Source: Rheum nobile (Eukaryota > Streptophyta > Magnoliopsida > Caryophyllales > Polygonaceae). From it: a stretch of DNA of 64,000 nucleotides. The stretch spans positions 2,852,001 through 2,916,000 of the forward strand of contig WOAB01000142.1 in assembly GCA_027886185.1 (NCBI GenBank). The letters run 5' to 3'. The position numbers and the translations under genes are program-made. The notes below the pieces were generated by a model. It did no database searches. It saw nothing but the letters and a program-made list of their open reading frames with translations, and was not told the origin of the DNA. Each line of letters begins with the position of its first letter. Within the stretch, counting starts at the first letter, position 1. This document shows positions 23,700 through 34,899 of this stretch, piece by piece.

Positions 23700-26600
23700 C
23701 TTCACCCTCAGATCCATGTGAGTGATCACCGGAGAACAAGTATCATAATTGAACTTCTTAATCACTTTCTCAATATAATAAGATTGCATTAAAGAAAGTC
23801 CCTTGTTCTTATGCTTGATCCTAATACCAAGGATCACATCTGCTTCCTCATCCTGGCAAAGCTTGATGAAAAAAATACCTTTGTAAGGTCAACTTGTCAT
23901 CAACATACAAGCAAATGATTACTCTATTATCGGACTTATCAAATTTGTTGTACACACACTTGTCCGACTTATTTAGCTCAAATCCGCTCAACAAAACAAC
24001 ATCATCAAACTTTTGATGTCACTGCTTAAGTGCTTGCTTCAGCCCATACAATGAGTTTACCAACTTACACACCTTACGCTCATTATAAGGCATTATGAAT
24101 CCTTCTGGTTGCTTCATATATACCTCCTACTCCAAATCACCTTTCAAGAACAACGTCTTGACATCCATTTGGTGAATCACTAGATTGTTAATAACCGACA
24201 AGGCAATCAACAATCTAATAGTGGATATCCGAGCAACAAGAGCATAGGTATCGAAATAATCAATGCATTCCCTTTGTCTAAAGCCTTGGATAACCAATCG
24301 AGCCTTAAACTTGCTGATACATCCATCAACCATCATCTTCTTTTTGAAGATCCACTTGCAGCCCAAAGACTTGTATCCCGGTGGGAGATCTAATAAGACC
24401 CAAATGTTATTTCCCATAATGGAGTCCATCTCATAATATATTGTTTCTTTCCAGAATGCAACATCTTGAGACCTCATAACCTCATCAAAAGTCCTAGGAT
24501 CCTCCTCAATATGTTAACAATATGAGTATTTGAACCCAACCTCATCTCTAGATCCCTCAACCAAATAAATTTGGAAATCGGGACCAAAAGATTTTTTAAT
24601 CATTCCTAGCTTGCTCCTACGGAGCACGGGTGACTCATGAGGAGTTACATTTGTGTTGTCTCCCTCTTTAGTTTCATTAGTGCTAGGAACCAAATCCTTT
24701 GGTCTAAGTATGGACGAGAATCGACTCTCATCAAATATCGCATCTCTTGACTCAGTCACGGTGTGAACCGAAAGAGAATCATTAGACTCTATCACATAGA
24801 ACTTATAAACCTTGGAATGCTCAGCATATCCAATGAAGATGCAATCAATACCTCTTTCTACCAATGTCATTTTCTTGGACTCGGGTAGTCTCACGACCGC
24901 CCTACATCCCCAAACTCGAAAATAATTCAAGTTTGACTTCTTTTTGTACAAAGTTCATAAGGGGTAACCTTGTTCCTTTTTTTAGGAACCCTGTTTAGTA
25001 AATAGCGAGCCATTAACATGGGTTCACCTAAAAATCCATCACTAAATCTGTAGTAGGACAACATGGAATGAACCATCTCTTTTAGAACTCTATTCTTCCT
25101 CTCCGACACCATTTTGTTATGGTGTATAAGGAGCCATAGTCTCATAAATATTGCCTACGAATAATAAATACAAAGGATCATAATATTATACACCTCTATC
25201 GGTGCGTAATTTCTTAATCAAGTCATTTTGTTGCAATTCAACCTCAGTTTTATAGACCTTAAACTTATCAAGGGTTTTGTCTTTAGCAGGCAATAGATAT
25301 ACATAAGAAAAACGATAATAATCATCAATAAAAATGATGAAATACTTCTTGTTCCCTAGAGACGGAGTAGCATCCAAATCACATAGATCATTATGCACAA
25401 GTCTTAGCACCGCAACATTTATCTCAATGCCTTCAAATGGCTACCTAGTTATCTTTGTCAACATGTAAGTTCTACACTGCTCTAAACTCATGTTAAATGC
25501 AGGAATTAAACCTTCCTTAGACATCTCATTCGTACGAATATAATGCACATGGCATACTCTAGCATGCCAAAGAGAAGATTCATTTTTACTAGAACATGCC
25601 ATATAAATATAATTGACAACTTTATTAATATTAAGCATAAACATGCCATTACACAAATAACTAAATCCTACAAACACATCACACTTTGATAAGATATACT
25701 TATCGGATTCATACACTTGCTTAAAGCCACATTTATTTAAAATACTATTATAGACTATTTTTTTTTCCTAATTTTGGGTACATGTAGTACATCCCAAAGA
25801 TTAAGGGTCTTTCTGGAACTACATTCTAACACCACGATCCTTATGAAGAACATATCCGTCATACACCAGTTCATATTTCTTGAACCGGCCACGATCCTTG
25901 CAAACATGTTTTGTTGCACCCAAGTCATTCACCAAGCCACTTCATCATCTTGCATATAAAATGCTTTAAAAATTAGTGGTACATAATTCACATCTGAATT
26001 TGAACCAAAATATGAAATCTTACAATGATGAGTGGATGGGCCTTGGTCGTTAGATCCTTGCCCCGAACGGTTTTGTCATGCTCCTTTCTTATCCTTCGCA
26101 TACCAGTAATCACTCTTGTAGTGACCTGGTTTGCCACACATCCAACACACGCCCTTAGGCTTCTTCTTGGTCCAACTGTTGATGTTCTTTTGGGGTGTTT
26201 CTTCCCCTTCTTCTTCTCATTACTCCCACCCTCCTCCATCATATTCATGACGGAAAATCCAAGAGCCTCCTTCTCCCTTGACTTTCCGCCCTCTTTTCGC
26301 CCTTAGAGACTTCTCTTTGCGCAAATGGCTATCGAGTTGCACAGAGCATGTGTTTGAAATCCTTCCACAAAGGCGACAATTTGACAATTATACTTGACAC
26401 CGAGATGGTTTCGTCCATCTTCATCTTGTGTTGGAAGAATTGCCCTAAGATACAGAGCACTTCATTGTATTGCTCCATAATCAACCTTAGATCGGACATC
26501 TTGTAATTGTTAAAATACTCAAGAGACACTTCTTGTTAGAAGCATCCTCGGCCATGTACTTTGATTCCATCGCACCCCAGAACTCCTTTGCGGATTTCAC

Positions 26601-26886
26601 ATTCTGGTAGACATCAAAGAGCGAATCCGACATATCGTTCAAGATGTGACTATGACATATGTAGTCGTCATTCTCCCACTTGTTCGATCCTTTTCCAAGT
26701 CTCCTCCAAAGGCTCGTTCTCCACATCCTCCGACACGGGAGGCATAGGCGTACTCATAATGTACACCATTTTGAGCGTAATGAGGAGGAAGTGCATTTTC
26801 TTCTGCCATCTCCAGAATTCCACACCTTCGAACTTCTCCAATTTTCCGAATTTGGAAGTCATCTCGCGCACCGATGCAGCTGCCAT
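23700..26886 (-). pseudogene. Copia gag-pol pseudogene, lacking RNase H
   Basis: It starts MAAASVREMTSKFGKLEKFE at 26886. In order down the minus strand, in several frames: UBN2-type gag (MEQYNEVLCILGQFFQHKMK), a degraded zinc knuckle (CWMCGKPGHYKSD), protease (LGATKHVCKDRGRFK, with the catalytic DSG degraded), GAG-pre-integrase, integrase (LVHNDLCDL, FIIFIDDYYRFSYVYLLPAK, LLNRVPKKRNKVTPYELC), and RT (LPPGYKSLGCKWIFKKKMM, FKARLVIQGFRQRECIDYFD) up to LYVDD near 23905. RNase H is gone. Many frameshifts and stops mark it as long inactive. Confidence 0.87.
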
Positions 26887-26912
26887 TGATCAACCAAATT
26901 ACTGATTTTGAA

Positions 26913-27746
26913 TGTTGTATAAAAAGAACGTTGTTGTTGATCGAACTTCGGACTTGACTAGGATATAAATTGAATCGTGTGAGGCACTTTCCAAAATCAG
27001 TAATTCGACACTTATGATGTGCCTTAGGGTTACGCGAACTCCGATCCGGGATAAGACAAACGATTCTCTAGTGTTAAAGACAAGAACACAAGAGTACACT
27101 TAGAGTTTTTGGTTTAGAATGGATGTAATCACACACTTGGAGAATAATCTCTTAGGAGACCAAAACCTCACCCTAACATACCCTTAAATACGACATATGT
27201 CGACCACAATGGTTACATGGAGGTTAAGTCGGTTTAATTTGGTTAAAACCGCGCCAAACCAAGTCACTGCATAAGTGCACGAACCGTGCACCAAGCTGCA
27301 CAGACCATGCACTCCTTCGCGTCACGGGTAGTTACTTTATAGAGACCACTACACGAATCGTGCACCAAACTGCACAGACCGTGCACTTTCTTTATAGCGA
27401 GCATTGCACGGTCCACGCACTGAAGCGCATGGACCATGCCTAGACTGTGCATTCTCCCGAACTCGATGAAATTTCACGCCAGAAAACCACACGTTTTGTG
27501 TACTTCACTCTGTAAGCGTTTTATGCCGTTTGGAGCGAGGTGTTGCCCCACACCCCGCTAGGGGCTCCGCCCCCGTGCTAATCTACAAAGTGAGACATTT
27601 GTAACCCGAATTCAAACCCCACACATGCGGGTGTGCACTCCGCACCCCAGAACCCGCAATAAACAGCTCGAACCCTATCGATCTTAATTGAGCAACCCCA
27701 ATCACACCAAATGACCAATGATACTAAAATCAACAACAATACAACA
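26913..27746 (-). repeat. Copia 5' LTR
   Basis: 834 bp with perfect 8-bp inverted ends. The U3-like part carries two copies of a GTGCACCAA-CTGCACAGACC-GTGCAC arrangement (27275-27315 and 27350-27395) plus further GTGCA words. GTATTTAAGGG on the minus strand (near 27185) is a possible TATA box. Confidence 0.82.
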
Positions 27747-27751
27747 TTACT

Positions 27752-28344
27752 TTGGTTTTTATCTTCGTTTAAGAATTAAAAATATTTTCTTCCTTGATAA
27801 CTTATAATTATCTATCATCCCAAAATGAAAAACCTTTATTAAAAATCCTACTTATACATATTTCCGCAAAAGAAAATCCCATTTAGAAACCACAAAACCC
27901 ATTGGGAACAAGTTGCGATGCTCATCTCCATTTCTGCGTGGAAATTTTGTTATCCCACACATCCCTTTAAATTCCTTGATAGCTTAGTTTTCGTGGCGTG
28001 CACAGAGCTTGAATAAATTTTATATTAATATTTTTATTAATTTTTAAAAATATATCGATTTCACATCTAAAAAATATTAACTAAATAAAAATTATATCTA
28101 ATTAGTGACAATATAAATGAAATTAGAATAAGTACAATAATATATAGAAATATCTACTAATAATTAACTAATAAAGATCAATGTGATTTCGTACATACGT
28201 AATATGTTAAATCAGGTCTTGTACATATAAATAAATGAACTAAAAGAAAATTTTAAAGAGCTTATTCAAAAAATACCCAATATATTCTATCTAACGTGGA
28301 AATCATAATCAAATTTGAATAATCTATATGTTGAAAAGGAAATC
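27752..28344. repeat. AT-rich DNA with second copy of the dispersed repeat
   Basis: 27985-28190 is the plus-strand counterpart of 1-296 (TAGCTTAGTTTTCGTGGCG, then ATATCGATTTCACATCTAAA and TAATTAGTGACAATATAAAT). The rest shows nothing recognisable. Confidence 0.5.
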
Positions 28345-28351
28345 AGTATTA

Positions 28352-28680
28352 TACGATCGGTTCATCCTTCAGAACCCTCTCACATCTTCGATGTGATGAA
28401 ATAGGATAAATTGAGACGGTCTTTTGTAAATACGTAATTGTCTTGAGTATATTAACCATTTCACATTTTCCGATCGCCTGTAGTGAACAAAAGAAACATC
28501 TTGTTCTTTCTTCAACCATTTCTGATCTCTAGTGGACCTCTCAGTTGGATTAGAACCCATATGAAGTTCTGACCATTTGTTAGAGAAAAAAGAACGAATG
28601 GATCTTGTAGGATTCCCAAGAAGTTCTTTGATTTCTTTCGAAAGCCGATGATTATTCATCTGCTTCTCACCTTCCGTGAA
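28352..28680 (-). pseudogene. ycf2: ycf2 fragment (plastid-derived)
   Basis: The translation TEGEKQMNNHRLSKEIKELL, GNPTRSIRSFF and SNPTERSTRDQKWLKKEQDV is the recognisable internal part of plastid Ycf2. After HYRRSEN the frame is shifted relative to the normal gene. Only about 110 codons remain of a gene of roughly 2000. The plastid Ycf2 protein is an essential membrane-associated AAA-type protein. This nuclear fragment has no function of that kind. Confidence 0.82.
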
Positions 28681-28745
28681 GTAGGATTCGAACCTACGAT
28701 CAGTCAATTAACAGTTGACCGCTCTACCACTGAGCTACCGAGGAA
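28674..28745 (-). tRNA. trnN-GUU: trnN-GUU, plastid-derived, chimeric 3' end
   Basis: The D arm (TAGCTCAGTGGTAGAGCGG), an anticodon loop with GTT and the T arm (GTAGGTTCGAATCCTAC) are intact. After CCTACTT the sequence continues as ycf2 (CACGGAAGG), replacing the normal acceptor 3' strand, so acceptor-stem pairing is mostly lost. It is probably non-functional. Confidence 0.8.
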
Positions 28746-28898
28746 CAACGGAGGACCCCCTTGGTTATCCAATCTAATTCAAGGCCCAGTCAGTAAATAT
28801 TCCATTCCATTAGCATTTTCAGTGAAATATCATAACTGGAGTATCATAATAATAATAATATATCTATTATAGATATACATACAATAACATTTTCGTAT

Positions 28899-28925
28899 TG
28901 TAGGTGCGGCTGGATCACCTCCTTT
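28899..28925 (+). pseudogene. rrn16: 3' end of plastid 16S rRNA gene
   Basis: TAGGTGCGGCTGGATCACCT followed by CCTTT is the conserved 16S 3' terminus with the anti-Shine-Dalgarno sequence. Only the last 27 bp or so are present. Confidence 0.88.
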
Positions 28926-29560
28926 TCAGGGAGAGCTAATGCTTGTTGGGTATTTTCGTTTGACACTACTTCACACTAAAAAAAAAGCGAGCGACGTCTA
29001 GTTGAAACTTGGAGATAAAAGTCTTTTTTTTTTGTTTCTTGACAGTGAAGTAAGACCAAGCTCATGGGCTTATTATCCTAGGTCGGAAGAAAAATAATAG
29101 TATGTATAAAGAAAGAGTCTTTCTATAAGTGAATAAAAGGTAAAATTTTTGAACGAATTGCTCGTTGATTTCTTGCTTCATCGAGATCGACTGTAAACCA
29201 CGATGTCATTTTCTTGTTCTTGAAGGGGCCTCTTTAATTCTTTAGGTTTATGCTTTACTTTGGGTAAAACTATGCTCGATTTTGATTTGCACATATAGGT
29301 CAAATGCATCTAATACCGCTTTTTTTTGTTTTTCTCAGATTTTTTCATACAACGCATCTTTACAGACCAAGAACTACGAGATCACCCTCTTCATTCTAGG
29401 GTGAAGGAAGGATCATACCATTCGAGCCTTTTTTCATGCTTTCCCGAAGGTCTGGAGAAAGGTGCAATCAATAGGACTTCCCTAATCCTCCCTTCGCGAA
29501 AGGCAAAACCGTAAATTATTCTCCTTTTCCGCAAGGATCCTATACTTATATATTTCAAAA
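28926..29560 (+). other. Plastid rrn16-trnI spacer remnant
   Basis: The sequence after the 16S end follows the plastid spacer toward trnI-GAU (TCAGGGAGAGCTAATGCTTG, GACCAAGCTCATGGGCTTAT, AAGGAAGGATCATACCATTC, AAGGTCTGGAGAAAGGTGCA). The trnI gene is not reached. A 53-bp piece of the same spacer recurs at 30265-30317. Confidence 0.7.
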
Positions 29561-30544
29561 GATGGACAATCAAACTTATTTCTTGATTCAATAGAAGCCC
29601 AAAGAGATGAATAGGGTCCCAAATCAAATAACAAGAGATATGTAAAAAGAAGGTCCGATTATGCCTATTCCTAATCCGAAATGGAATGTACGTACGTAGG
29701 TCGTATATTTCATTATAGTTCTATGATTCAGAGTATCATTTCCTATTTGATCCTTTTGAATTCCAGATTCGAAGTTGCGATCGGATCTATTTATTAAAAA
29801 GAATTGATTCAATACATTTCTTATGTACACATAAGTGCTGTCGATTTCGGATCAATACATATATTGTTGTCAAGAGTGCATTTTTTACCTGGTGAGTAAG
29901 GATGTAGCTCCGTGGACCGCTAGTCGGGCTTGATAGGTGGTGGTATTACACCCTTTATAAAGGAACCGTATGTGACATTCTCGCGTCATACAGCTTCGTC
30001 CTAGAATAAGGACCTCCTCTTTCCTTTGACCAAGGGGTTCTCGAACCAACCTGTCTTCCCTTTCTATTTTTTGGTAAGCGGTTTATTTTCATTCGTTGAA
30101 TGACGAAATGGTAGGATGTAATTTAGCTTGAAAGTCAAAGCGCTAGAGGTAGAAGTTAGTCGCCATAATAGAACTTTCGACCCTTCCACTAACTAATTAT
30201 GTTACGACCACTGAACAAACTTGGTTGACAAACATGGTTTATGCGCTGCTAATGCAACGACTTGTCGAGCGACGCCTGGGTGAAACTTGGAGATGAAAGT
30301 CTTCTTTCGTTTCTCGATGAACTCCTTATTTATTGTTGTTGATATTTCATTTTATTTAAATTAAAGAAATTAAAACTAAACTATATGATAAATGAAGTGA
30401 AATCCACGGAAGTATTCTGTTAATTGTACTAGAAGTACCACCGCGAACCGCTGTTAGATTTACGCCTTTTAGTTATTGGAGGAACCCAAGTACTCTCTTT
30501 CGGATCTAGGAAACGGCTCTCAGAGATATATTTCCTTTTGGTCC

Positions 30545-30800
30545 GGTTGACCAAAATGAGGATCCCAACTTGCATGGGCAATAGGTATTACATGTAAAGG
30601 GTCATGTACCCATCACTCAAAATTTCCTTGCCAAGCTACATGAAACAGATTTTCAGAAGTCCACAAAAAAATTATCGCTGAGTGCCCAAAATGAGAAGCA
30701 AAAATATTATGATAAAGACGTTCTTCGGTAATATCATCATGACTCTCGAAATCATGTGCGGTAGCAATGCCAAACCATATATGACTCCAAAATAACAAAG
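30545..30800 (-). pseudogene. psaB: psaB 5' fragment (plastid-derived)
   Basis: IWFGIATAHDFESHDDITEE, RLYHNIFASHFGHSAIIF and LFHVAWQGNFE are the N-terminal part of photosystem I PsaB. The next codon is a stop, after which WVHDPLHVIPIAHASWDPHF continues the match. The start of the gene is replaced by unrelated sequence. Confidence 0.88.
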
Positions 30801-30870
30801 ACTCGTTTAATATAAAAAATTGACCAAAAAGACTTATATTGTTGTGAAGTGTAATGACTAGAAGGGCTAC

Positions 30871-31512
30871 TGATAATAACGATCCACATATCTAAAATAT
30901 TTTATATAATAATAATAGAAAAAAAGATAATTTAGTGATGTGACACAATATGAGGTAGACATGTGATAATAAATGACGTATTACAATGTCAAAACGACAA
31001 GTGGTCTTAGTTAGGTTTTACTTTAATATTATATAGTAGATTAAATATCAAAGTTTCAAACCAATCATATAAATGGGTAACTTTATAAATTTAGAAATAT
31101 AAAAGTGTGATAAATTGGTTTAAAGATATGATAATATGTAGTCCCTTAACACTATTTAGATTCATTTTTAAATAATGTTGTTCAACTAACAATAAAGATC
31201 TACTTAATTTTCTGAGATATTTAAATACTACTAATTAAGGAAACATTTAAATTATCCTAGTATTTATAATGTATTATTTAGATGATATATTTATGATTAA
31301 ATTGGATTTTTAAATCTAGAAAAAAAATCAATATAACAAAAATGAATTTTGATCTACATGTTGTACTGACAAAAAAATATAAATATAAAAGAAATGCATG
31401 AATTTTGATATGAGTTTACATGTGGTAGTTTTAATGAGAGGTGTCATGTGATGTAGCTAGGTTCTAGTTTAGTATATATAGTAGATTTATAAATAGAATA
31501 TATGAATTCAAC
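30871..31512. other. AT-rich DNA, no gene seen
   Basis: Nothing supported. Words such as AGTATATATAGTAGATT near 31475 also occur near 33085 and may mark degraded transposon ends. Confidence 0.5.
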
Positions 31513-31520
31513 CTTGAGAG

Positions 31521-31852
31521 TAAGGATGGGCATCCGGTCCATAAAAATTTTAATATATGGACCGTGGACCGGACCGATACGGTACGGTCCTTTACGGTCC
31601 GGATCGAGGAGACCGGATTTCATAATTTTCGACATTTAAATTGTTTGATTACGGTCCGGACCGTAAAAATTACACCCAAAATAGTAATGGAATTTTTATT
31701 TAATTTTTACGGTCCGACCGGTCCGGACCGTAAAAATTACGGTCCAGACTGGACTAGACCGTAAGACCGAAAATATCAAATTCTCGGATCGTGGACCGGA
31801 CCGTCACGTTACGGTCCGGTCTTACGATCCAGTCTACTTTTGCCCATCTTTA
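31521..31852. mobile_element. hAT-type MITE made of ACGGTCCGGACCGT repeats
   Basis: TSD CTTGAGAG is perfect on both sides (31513-31520, 31853-31860). The ends TAAGGATGGGCA and the complement TAAAGATGGGCA differ by one base. The 332-bp interior is largely repeats of the palindrome CGGTCCGGACCG. The terminus has the same TARGGRTGRGCA shape as the element at 1295-1925, so both are probably mobilised by the same hAT lineage. Confidence 0.88.
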
Positions 31853-31860
31853 CTTGAGAG

Positions 31861-33263
31861 CATGATAGTGAAAAGAGCAAAAAATCCATAACATTTGAAT
31901 TAATTATTATATTGAAATGTATAAAGAGTCAAACTAAACGGTACCAAAGAGACAAATACTTGTTCACGATTGAAATGGTGTTGTTGTAAACTCTATCCAG
32001 TCCATGATTTTGGAGAGTCTTACACGTTGAAGAAATCATTTATAATCAAAATATAATAATGAAAAACCTAACAATATAGTGAAAGGATAATACGAATAAA
32101 AAACTATCTAAAAATATAAAACATGATATTGCTGATAATATATAATATTCTCCTAATCTTTTCTTTCCTAATAAGTTATTCAACCTTGTTGCATAATATT
32201 TTGTTAATACAGCTCTACCGACCATTGAATTGTGGTGTGAAGTGTTCTGCTTCAAAATCAATTCTCATTGTAGGAATATTATCATAACATATTCAGAGTA
32301 TGTGAAATTACATCTTGAGTTTTATTCAATCAGAGTAGGAACATTTTTATTTTATTAGTTCCATTGAATAATTTTCATGATCCTATTATTTGAGTCGCTT
32401 TATAGATTATAACTTGAGAATGGTCTAAATGAAATACTTTATAATTTTGAGAAAAAAATAGTTCTTCAATCATACTAAAATTGAGCAAAACAATGTGCTA
32501 CTTGCTCTATTGTTGAATGTGTGTTTTATTCGTTTTGTTGTCGTGTTTGATATGTTGGGAATGTGATATAAGTGTCCATTTTGATCAATATGAAATTGAA
32601 TCTTTTTAATCATCCAAGGGAATGTGCAGTCTATAGTTCGATAGATTTGACTTTTTTACATCATCGAATATTGTGTACCTTATAAAAGTTAACTCTGATT
32701 CTCAACTTATGTAGATAAAAATCTAGAACACATGGAGTCTCCATAGGAAGAAAACTCAAATGAGGTTCTGTCGATTATATTTTGTTGAAGAAGACGCATG
32801 TTGTTGAGTCCATTTTTTTTTGTAATCTTTTGTAATTTATTTGTAGTATTCATAATTGATTTGTAATCTTCCTAATTGATTGATTTTTAATCGTCCTAAT
32901 TGATTAATTTATAACTTCCTTATTATTTTTTATTTAAATAAGGATAGATTAGTAATAGGTTTAGGATATAAATCTTTAATATATAATTAAGTTTACTAAA
33001 AAATTAAAAAAATGAGAAAATGATATGTGGCAAATTGAATGTGGGGTGTCATGTGGCATTGGCATATTTTGTTTTAGTATATATATATATATAGTAGATT
33101 TCCATCATAGAAGCCACAAAAATTGGAGAATCTATGTGCGGTGATATGCCTAGTAAAATTAGGATTTCTCTAACTTATGTCCTTGGTACATAGGTTAAAA
33201 AAGATATTTTGAAAATACTATGTTAAATATCACTTACTTTAGAGATTTTAACTCAATAAATTA
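31861..33263. other. AT-rich DNA, no gene seen
   Basis: No coding signal. A (TA) microsatellite lies at about 33079-33092. Confidence 0.55.
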
Positions 33264-33418
33264 ATGTGGGTTTGTTTGGTGTATGTACTTATAAAGACTT
33301 TTTTATAAAAATAGTTTTTGAAATTAAAAATTTGAGTGGTATGAGAAAATGTGTAAAGGGTGAAAAAAGTACTTTTATAGATAATGTCTTTATAAATAGA
33401 GGGTCAAACAAGGCCACA
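33264..33418. mobile_element. Possible small MITE
   Basis: GTGGGTTTGTTTGGTGT and the complement of GGGTCAAACAAGGCCAC form imperfect inverted ends about 155 bp apart. Inner words (GTACTTATAAAGAC and AAAGTACTTTTATAG) are also inverted. No clear target duplication. Confidence 0.4.
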
Positions 33419-34587
33419 GTGATTTAGATATTTTGTGCTTACTCCAAAATGAAACGATCTATTTAGCGAAGAATCTCCTATTCGTTTTCATCCAATGAGA
33501 AGAACCCTCGAACCAGCGTCAACCACCTACCATGGGTTGGAAAACCCTCGTACTTGGAAAATAAATGATTTCTGTAGGGAAAATAACATCTTAAGTAAAT
33601 AACGATGCTATAGTAGAGTGCGTTAATCGATCATCCTATCTGATTTATTTTAGATGTGTGTTCAAGTGACCCCCCGTTCGATCAAGATGACCATAAACAC
33701 CATTCTTTTTAGGGTCAAATACCGAAAATCATCCGCCGAATAGGCCATATTGTCGATAACCCGAGCCTATGCATATTTACCGGAAACCACCCCAATATGG
33801 CCCTCCGTTAGCGAAATGCCACCTATCCTCACTTATCCGTCAACTCTCTGTTAAATGCGTGAAATTATCTTTTTGCCCTTCATTATTTTAATATTTTTCT
33901 GGCTTTTTTAACCATTTAAAATTCACTCAAACCCGACCCATTTGTAATTAAAATACCCAACCCATTTCATTTATTACATTTTACTACCCGAACCCATTTC
34001 ACCTGTTCCTCTTTCTTTCACGATGGATTTGGGGGCGATTTGTGGGGAGAAATTCTAGGGTTTACAAGGGCGAATCGAATTAGGCCAAAATCGAGGCTTG
34101 ATTTGGTTGGGAATCTGTCCAGGAGAGCTTTCAAACTCGCACGAGGGGAGAATTCGGTGCTCGGGTCGACGAATTGTCATTCATAACCGCGGTAGAGGAT
34201 AAGCATTGGTAAGTGTTTGATTTAGTGTTGATTTTGTTGCGCATTAGTGTTGATTTTGTCGCGAATTGGTAATACGAAACAATGTTGGGTAAATTTTAGG
34301 GTTTTGGGGAAATTAGGGTTTAGGGATATGAATTGATGTCATTGTTGATTTTGTCTTGAATCGATGTCAAGCTTGAAATTTGGCAAATTTGAGAGTTAGA
34401 AATTTAGTTTTTTTTTGGCAAATTCGGGAGTTAATTAGTTATGAATTGATGTCAGTGTTGACATTGTTGATTTTGTCTCTAATTTGAGGTTTAAGGGATA
34501 AATTGATTTCAAGCTTCAACGAGTTAATTAGTTATGAATGCTAATTGATGCGTTGAGCAATATAATTTTTGCAGGTTGTTATCAACA

Positions 34588-34881
34588 ATGTCAAGCTCAA
34601 GTTGTACTTTCATTAATTCCCACAAAAAGGTATATTATTGCAATTTTCTAGCGAAGGAATCCACTGCACGAACAGAGTTGAACTATGGGAGAAGGTTTTA
34701 TGGTTGTCGTCTGTACAATTCACCTACCAAATGTAACGACTTTGTGTGGAGGGATGACGAATTTAGTGATAGAGCAGTTTATGTTATCAACAGATTGGTA
34801 AAGGAGAAAAAAGAATCGAAAGTAGAGAATATGAGACTACAAGACTTAACAAGGTGCATCAGATTGAGATGTAGAAGATAG
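34588..34881 (+). CDS. GRF zinc-finger protein of the MULE
   Basis: The 97-residue product starts at the first ATG after an intron-acceptor-like TTTTTGCAG. Residues about 13-52 (KKVYYCNFLAKESTARTELN, GRRFYGCRLYN, CNDFVWRDDEF) fit the GRF zinc finger: conserved GRRF, then Cys, and FxW. GRF fingers bind single-stranded or structured DNA in host repair proteins. Short GRF proteins are common passengers of plant transposons. The C-terminus is Lys/Arg-rich with a possible short coiled coil (RLVKEKKESKVENMRLQ). It lies just inside the left TIR and would be transcribed inward. It may be a complete small gene or the truncated first exon of a larger one. Confidence 0.65.
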   Translation: MSSSSCTFINSHKKVYYCNFLAKESTARTELNYGRRFYGCRLYNSPTKCNDFVWRDDEFSDRAVYVINRLVKEKKESKVENMRLQDLTRCIRLRCRR

Positions 34882-34899
34882 CACGTGAACTATCAACAA

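Larger units (their letters stand above)
22832..27746 (-). mobile_element. Ty1/copia retrotransposon, internally deleted
   Basis: In the minus orientation: 5' LTR (27746-26913), gag-pol remnant, 3' LTR fragment (23660-22832). The LTR ends are TGTTGTAT/ATACAACA. One deletion removed everything from after the YVDD box of RT through RNase H, the polypurine tract and the U3 of the 3' LTR. The flanks TTGTT and TTACT agree at only 3 of 5, so the target duplication is doubtful. Confidence 0.85.
28345..30870. other. Scrambled plastid DNA insertion (NUPT)
   Basis: Pieces of ycf2, trnN-GUU, the 3' end of rrn16 with its spacer toward trnI, and psaB lie next to each other, although they are not neighbours in this order in a normal plant plastome. 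Reading frames are broken and simple AT repeats interrupt the block, so it is an old nuclear insertion and not plastid DNA. Parts of 29630-30260 and 30320-30540 look organellar but I cannot assign them. Confidence 0.85.

Noticed and set aside
28674..28745. Functional nuclear tRNA-Asn gene
   Set aside because: The acceptor 3' strand is replaced by ycf2 sequence and the neighbours are decayed plastid DNA.
30613..30798. Functional plastid psaB or a plastid contig
   Set aside because: The start is missing, a stop follows NFE, and the flanks are nuclear AT-rich DNA and transposons.
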